From NCBI GenBank assembly GCA_015178975.1, contig WHVD01000027.1:434001-498000 (forward strand): a DNA stretch of 64,000 bases. Reading direction: 5' to 3'. The stretch is from Hysterangium stoloniferum (taxonomy: Eukaryota > Basidiomycota > Agaricomycetes > Hysterangiales > Hysterangiaceae). The notes beneath the pieces are model-generated. The model was not told the origin of the DNA. It saw only the letters and a program-made list of their open reading frames with translations, and did no database searches. A program made the translations under genes and the position numbers. Below are positions 60,601 to 64,000 of the stretch, one piece after another (the first letter of the stretch is position 1; each line of letters begins with the position of its first letter).

Positions 60601-62085
60601 TTCGCGATGGATACCAGAAGGATCCTGCCTTCAGAAATCATTACGCCACCGATCCCATTTCTCCAAACATGGTAACTACTCCTTCACATTATTTCATCGG
60701 CAAGAATAAGCTATTGTTCTTTCGAGATTTGGACTGGAAAAGTCGAATCTGCGTTCCTAGTAGCATGACGACAACCATACTCAAGCTGATACATGATAAT
60801 CCCTTCGAAGGAGCTCATGCAGGTGGCCACAGACTCTTTGGGCTGATGAAAGACCATTTCTTTTGGCTGAGGATGTTGCATGACTGCGTGGCATATGCTC
60901 ACAGCTGTGACATATGCCAGAAAACTAAAATTGATCATTCCGCTCGACAAGGAGCTCTTTGACCCACGGATGTACCCCTAAGGCCGTTTGAGGTTGTCTC
61001 GATGGACCTGATTACCGGATTGCCTCCTTCTACAGAGGGTGCTTATTCCGCCATCTTCGTCGCCGTGGATAAACTCATGCGTTTCTTAATCTGTGAACCC
61101 ACCACTTCAGATCTATCTGCAGAAGGATTCGCATGAATCTTCGTGAATAAGGTAGCTGCTCCTTTCGGCCTGCCTTCAAGGATAATCTGTGATTGAGACA
61201 AGAGGTGGACCTGTAGGTTCTGGAGAGAAGTCTGCAAAGTATACGGAAGTGCCCTTGCAGTATCCTCGTCCCACCATCCTCAGACCGACGGTCAAACGGA
61301 GAACGCTAATGCTATTGTGGAACAAATGCTCAGAGCGTACTGCACCTCTTTGAAGGAGGAATGGTCTAAATGGACTCAAGTAGTGGCTCATACCTACAAT
61401 TCGACAGTCAAAGCTCAACAAGCTATGCACCAGCCTTTTTGCTGATGGGCTACTTACCAAGAGGAATGTCTAGCTGTCTAGGAGGGGATGACCCTGTGGT
61501 TCCCAGAGAATTATCGGATAGCCCCGTAGCCGACCAATGGATCTTAGAATTGGAAAATCACCGACAAGTGGCGCGGGATTCGATTGCGCGAGCACAAGAA
61601 ACCCAAGCTCGCAGTTACAACAAGAGATGGAGATTCGTGGAAGATATCTCAGAGGGAGATTATGTTCTGATTAATCCCCATTCTCTCGAGCTCGTCGAAG
61701 CAAAGGGACCCGGAAGGAAACTTATACAAAGACAGATAGGGCCGTTTGAGGTCTTGGAAAAGATCAATCCTCAAGTCTTCCGACTCCACATTCCCTCGGA
61801 ATATCAATTACATCCAGTGATTAATCGAGACCATCTTAAAAAGTACCACCTCTCCCCTAAGGAATTCGGATCCAGGGAGCTACTCGAGAACCCTCGAGAA
61901 CTCAATCGTAACGACGAGGAGTACGAAGTAGAAGCTATAGTAGGGCACAAAAGCATCGAAATTGACTCTTTTTCCAGGTTCAATGGAAAGGATATGGACC
62001 GGAGGAGGACACTTGGTTAAACGGCAATGACCTTCGTAATGCTCCCGCTCTTCTTAGAGCTTACAAGACTATTTATCAAATTTAA
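54683..62085 (+). pseudogene. Decayed gag-pol of element C
   Basis: Gag ends in a zinc knuckle (CWICGSLEHFKIDC near 57000). Protease carries LDAGADLSLI near 57825, with Ala where family members usually have Ser or Thr. Reverse transcriptase has VIDYRKLN, MPFGLCN and YIDD (59050-59380). RNase H has YTDASDFALGCC (59800), ITDHAALQWA (60160) and related blocks. Integrase has the HHCC finger (60790-60930), MDLITGLP and HHPQTDGQTE. A chromodomain lies at 61920-62085. One frame is kept from 54683 to about 59480 apart from six TGA codons. Frame changes then occur near 59480, 60540, 61420 and 61980, with five more TGA and one TAA. It cannot make a full polyprotein. Confidence 0.9.
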
Positions 62086-62367
62086 TGATCATTTCACATC
62101 CTTACGATGACAACACTGTTTATCTACTTCTAGCTCTACCCCCCACTTCCATCCCCCTCAGCCTTTCACTTCAATAACCGAGCGGAGCTTGAAATTAATA
62201 TAAAATATGTAAATTCGCTAAAGAAAATTTTATTCCCTCTATCTCTTCCCTCCATGTCAACCTCTCTAATCAGTACACTATGTCGCAGGAGCAACAACCC
62301 AAACCCAAGTTCCCCAACTTCAAAAGAATACCGCGACCTCAACCTATTAATACCTCTACCACGCCAT

Positions 62368-62796
62368 TGTCACAACCATCACATGTCATGTATTGTCACA
62401 AACATTCAAAGGTAACTTTCGACAACTCTTCGACCTATCGAATTCAACTCGACAAACTGAACATTAATCGACACCATCGAATCTTTTTCGACATGTCTCA
62501 TTTTGACGTCATATATGATTTCATAATTAGTTCATAACATAGTCATAACGATACGACGAAAAGCATAAAAGGGCTATGAAAGAAGCGAGGGAAGTCAGTC
62601 GAAATATCTGTATATTAGTGATATTAGTAATCTACTTTGTCATAACCTCTTCGACAAATACTTCCGTGAGTTCTCGCGACTGGTAATAGCCTCTTACTTC
62701 ATCGACAGGGCGAATATATACTTCATCGAATGAGGCTTTCGAGTTTGATTAGTAGAATATTATTCGACTTTATCGAAGAATAATCGATTCGTGACA
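62368..62796 (+). repeat. 5' LTR of element B (family B)
   Basis: The 429-bp LTR runs TGTCACAACC to GTGACA and matches the split solo LTR at 36686-41546. The flanks show no 5-bp duplication, as expected if this is the left LTR of an element continuing past the window. Confidence 0.88.
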
Positions 62797-64000
62797 GTAT
62801 ATTTCGACTATCAACTGTTGATGAAGCCCAGGATGCGATCTGAGACTACCAAAGCATCAAGTTCCACAGCACTTCAATCTGTGGCTCCCACTCCTTCACC
62901 GAGAGTTATTCGGCCATCGCGAATTCCAGTTTCTCCTTTAACCAAAACTAGAAGAACTGCAATGTCTTCAATCCGAGAACCTGAAGAAGTTCGAGAAGAA
63001 CCGATCTTGCCAATTCAAGAATCTGAATCCCCTTTAACTCCTTTGCCCGAATCTCCACGACCTGAACCTGTTACGTCTGAGGATGAAACAATGTTTCGAC
63101 ATTTCGGAGATGCACTCGGAAAAGTATTGAAGGACCAGATAGTTTCGAAGGAGCACGAAATCACAGTGAATAAGCCCAAAGAGTTTACTGGAGAAGAACC
63201 TGCGATGTTGAAGAATTTTATCGCTCAATGCGAAATGGTCTTTCGATCTCGACCAAAATCGTTCGAATCCAATCAATCAAAAATTACAATGGTGACCTCG
63301 TATTTCTGGAAAATGGCTCAAGAGTGGTGGCAACCTTTTCTATTAAATCCCCCAATTCCTCTGCCATCTTTCCTTGTGGATTATCTCGACTTTCTAGATG
63401 AATTATATGCTCAGTTTGGAGAAATTGATGCAGAAGGAGAAGCTGAAGAAAAACTTGATAATCTTTGAATGAAAGCTCATCATCATGTTGTGAAGTATTC
63501 GATTCAATTTACGAGTCTTGCTGCTCAAACTCGATATGACGAATTCGCTTTATGACGACGATTTTATAAAGGACTTCCAAATCGAATTAAGGACGAAATA
63601 GTGAAGCTTCAAGTTCAACCCAAAAGTTTTGCCGAACTGCGAACGGCAGCCCTTCAACTCGATTCTTACTATTGGATGCGAGAGAATGAATGACAACGCG
63701 AAACAGAATCAAGTTCGACTCCGCGAAGATTTGAAAGAAGACAATCAACGACACCTACGACGTATCCTTCGACATCACGAACACCTTCGACTTCTAAACC
63801 GACAACTTCGACTTCAAGAACATTTAGGCCTTCGACTCAAGTGAAGCCATCTTTGACAATTTTAGGACCCGATGGACAATTACTTCCTGCCGAATGAGAC
63901 AGAAGATTTAAGGAAGGGTTATGTATATTATGTGGGGAGAAAGGTCATTTGGCAAGGGATTGTCCAAAAAGAAAAACTCGTCAAATTGCAAAAGGACGGA
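62797..64000 (+). pseudogene. Gag of element B, broken, runs off the window
   Basis: The frame encodes a gypsy-type Gag: an Arg/Ser/Pro-rich start, a capsid-like core (FTGEEPAMLKNFIAQCE, YLDFLDELYAQFG) and a zinc knuckle CILCGEKGHLARDC near 63940. Four in-frame stops occur at 63466, 63553, 63691 and 63895, all TGA, with the coding sense resuming in the same frame after each. It is the internal region of the element whose LTR precedes it. Confidence 0.87.

Larger units (their letters stand above)
53976..62367 (+). mobile_element. Ty3/gypsy chromovirus C, nearly complete but decayed
   Basis: The element has gag, protease, reverse transcriptase, RNase H, integrase and chromodomain in the order expected of chromoviruses. 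A candidate 5' LTR (53976-54604) begins TG and ends CACA, followed by a possible primer-binding stretch GTGGTGATCCGGGC. No matching 3' LTR is seen; the right side is cut by the family B element that starts at 62368. A short frame at 62280 is also cut there. Confidence 0.85.

Noticed and set aside
55061..63897. TGA as a sense codon in the retroelements (recoding)
   Set aside because: Host genes end normally in TGA. The elements also carry frameshifts and a TAA, and conserved positions fit lost CGA arginine codons better than any recoding.

Overview
The window looks like a basidiomycete (Agaricomycete) nuclear chromosome segment. The evidence is dense genes split by many introns of 46-66 bp, GT-AG boundaries with fungal branch sites, a white-rot-type cytochrome P450, and Ty3/gypsy elements carrying chromodomains. 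All gene names are calls from conserved motifs read by eye; no database search was possible. Exon joins were worked out by hand from frame continuity and splice signals.

Layout. 1-5.0 kb: the 3' part of a C-14 sterol reductase (ERG24) and a complete P450 on the opposite strand. 5.0-12.4 kb: a long gene-poor stretch with one foldback repeat. 12.4-35.1 kb: a compact housekeeping block with a HAL4/5-type kinase, the ER lectin Yos9/OS-9, an AT-hook protein, kynureninase (BNA5), a glutathione S-transferase with a long extra tail, Vps11, pyruvate dehydrogenase E1 alpha, Coa1 and Scd6/LSM14. 35.1-46.8 kb: a stack of nested LTR retroelements. Several insertion events can be ordered from intact 5-bp target duplications. 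46.9-52.9 kb: a divergent pair, a Gid5/ARMC8 armadillo protein and an Iml2-type protein. 53.1-64.0 kb: more LTR elements, including a nearly complete but decayed chromovirus and the start of another element that runs off the window.

The host genes do not form one pathway. They cover sterol synthesis, ER quality control, vacuolar fusion, mitochondrial metabolism and assembly, NAD synthesis, mRNA regulation and protein turnover, as expected of a fungal core region. Two pairs (VPS11/PDA1 and GID5/IML2) are divergent and share intergenic spacers of only 177-178 bp. COA1 and SCD6 are convergent.

The most notable points are: (1) an unusual number of GC-AG introns, four well supported and two possible; (2) retroelement frames broken almost only by TGA where conserved positions call for arginine, a sign of CGA to TGA decay at CpG; (3) a readable insertion history of nested LTRs; (4) a 22-bp minisatellite with twelve identical copies; (5) a GST fused to a roughly 220-residue charged tail. 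I did not find a clearly new enzymatic or defence system.
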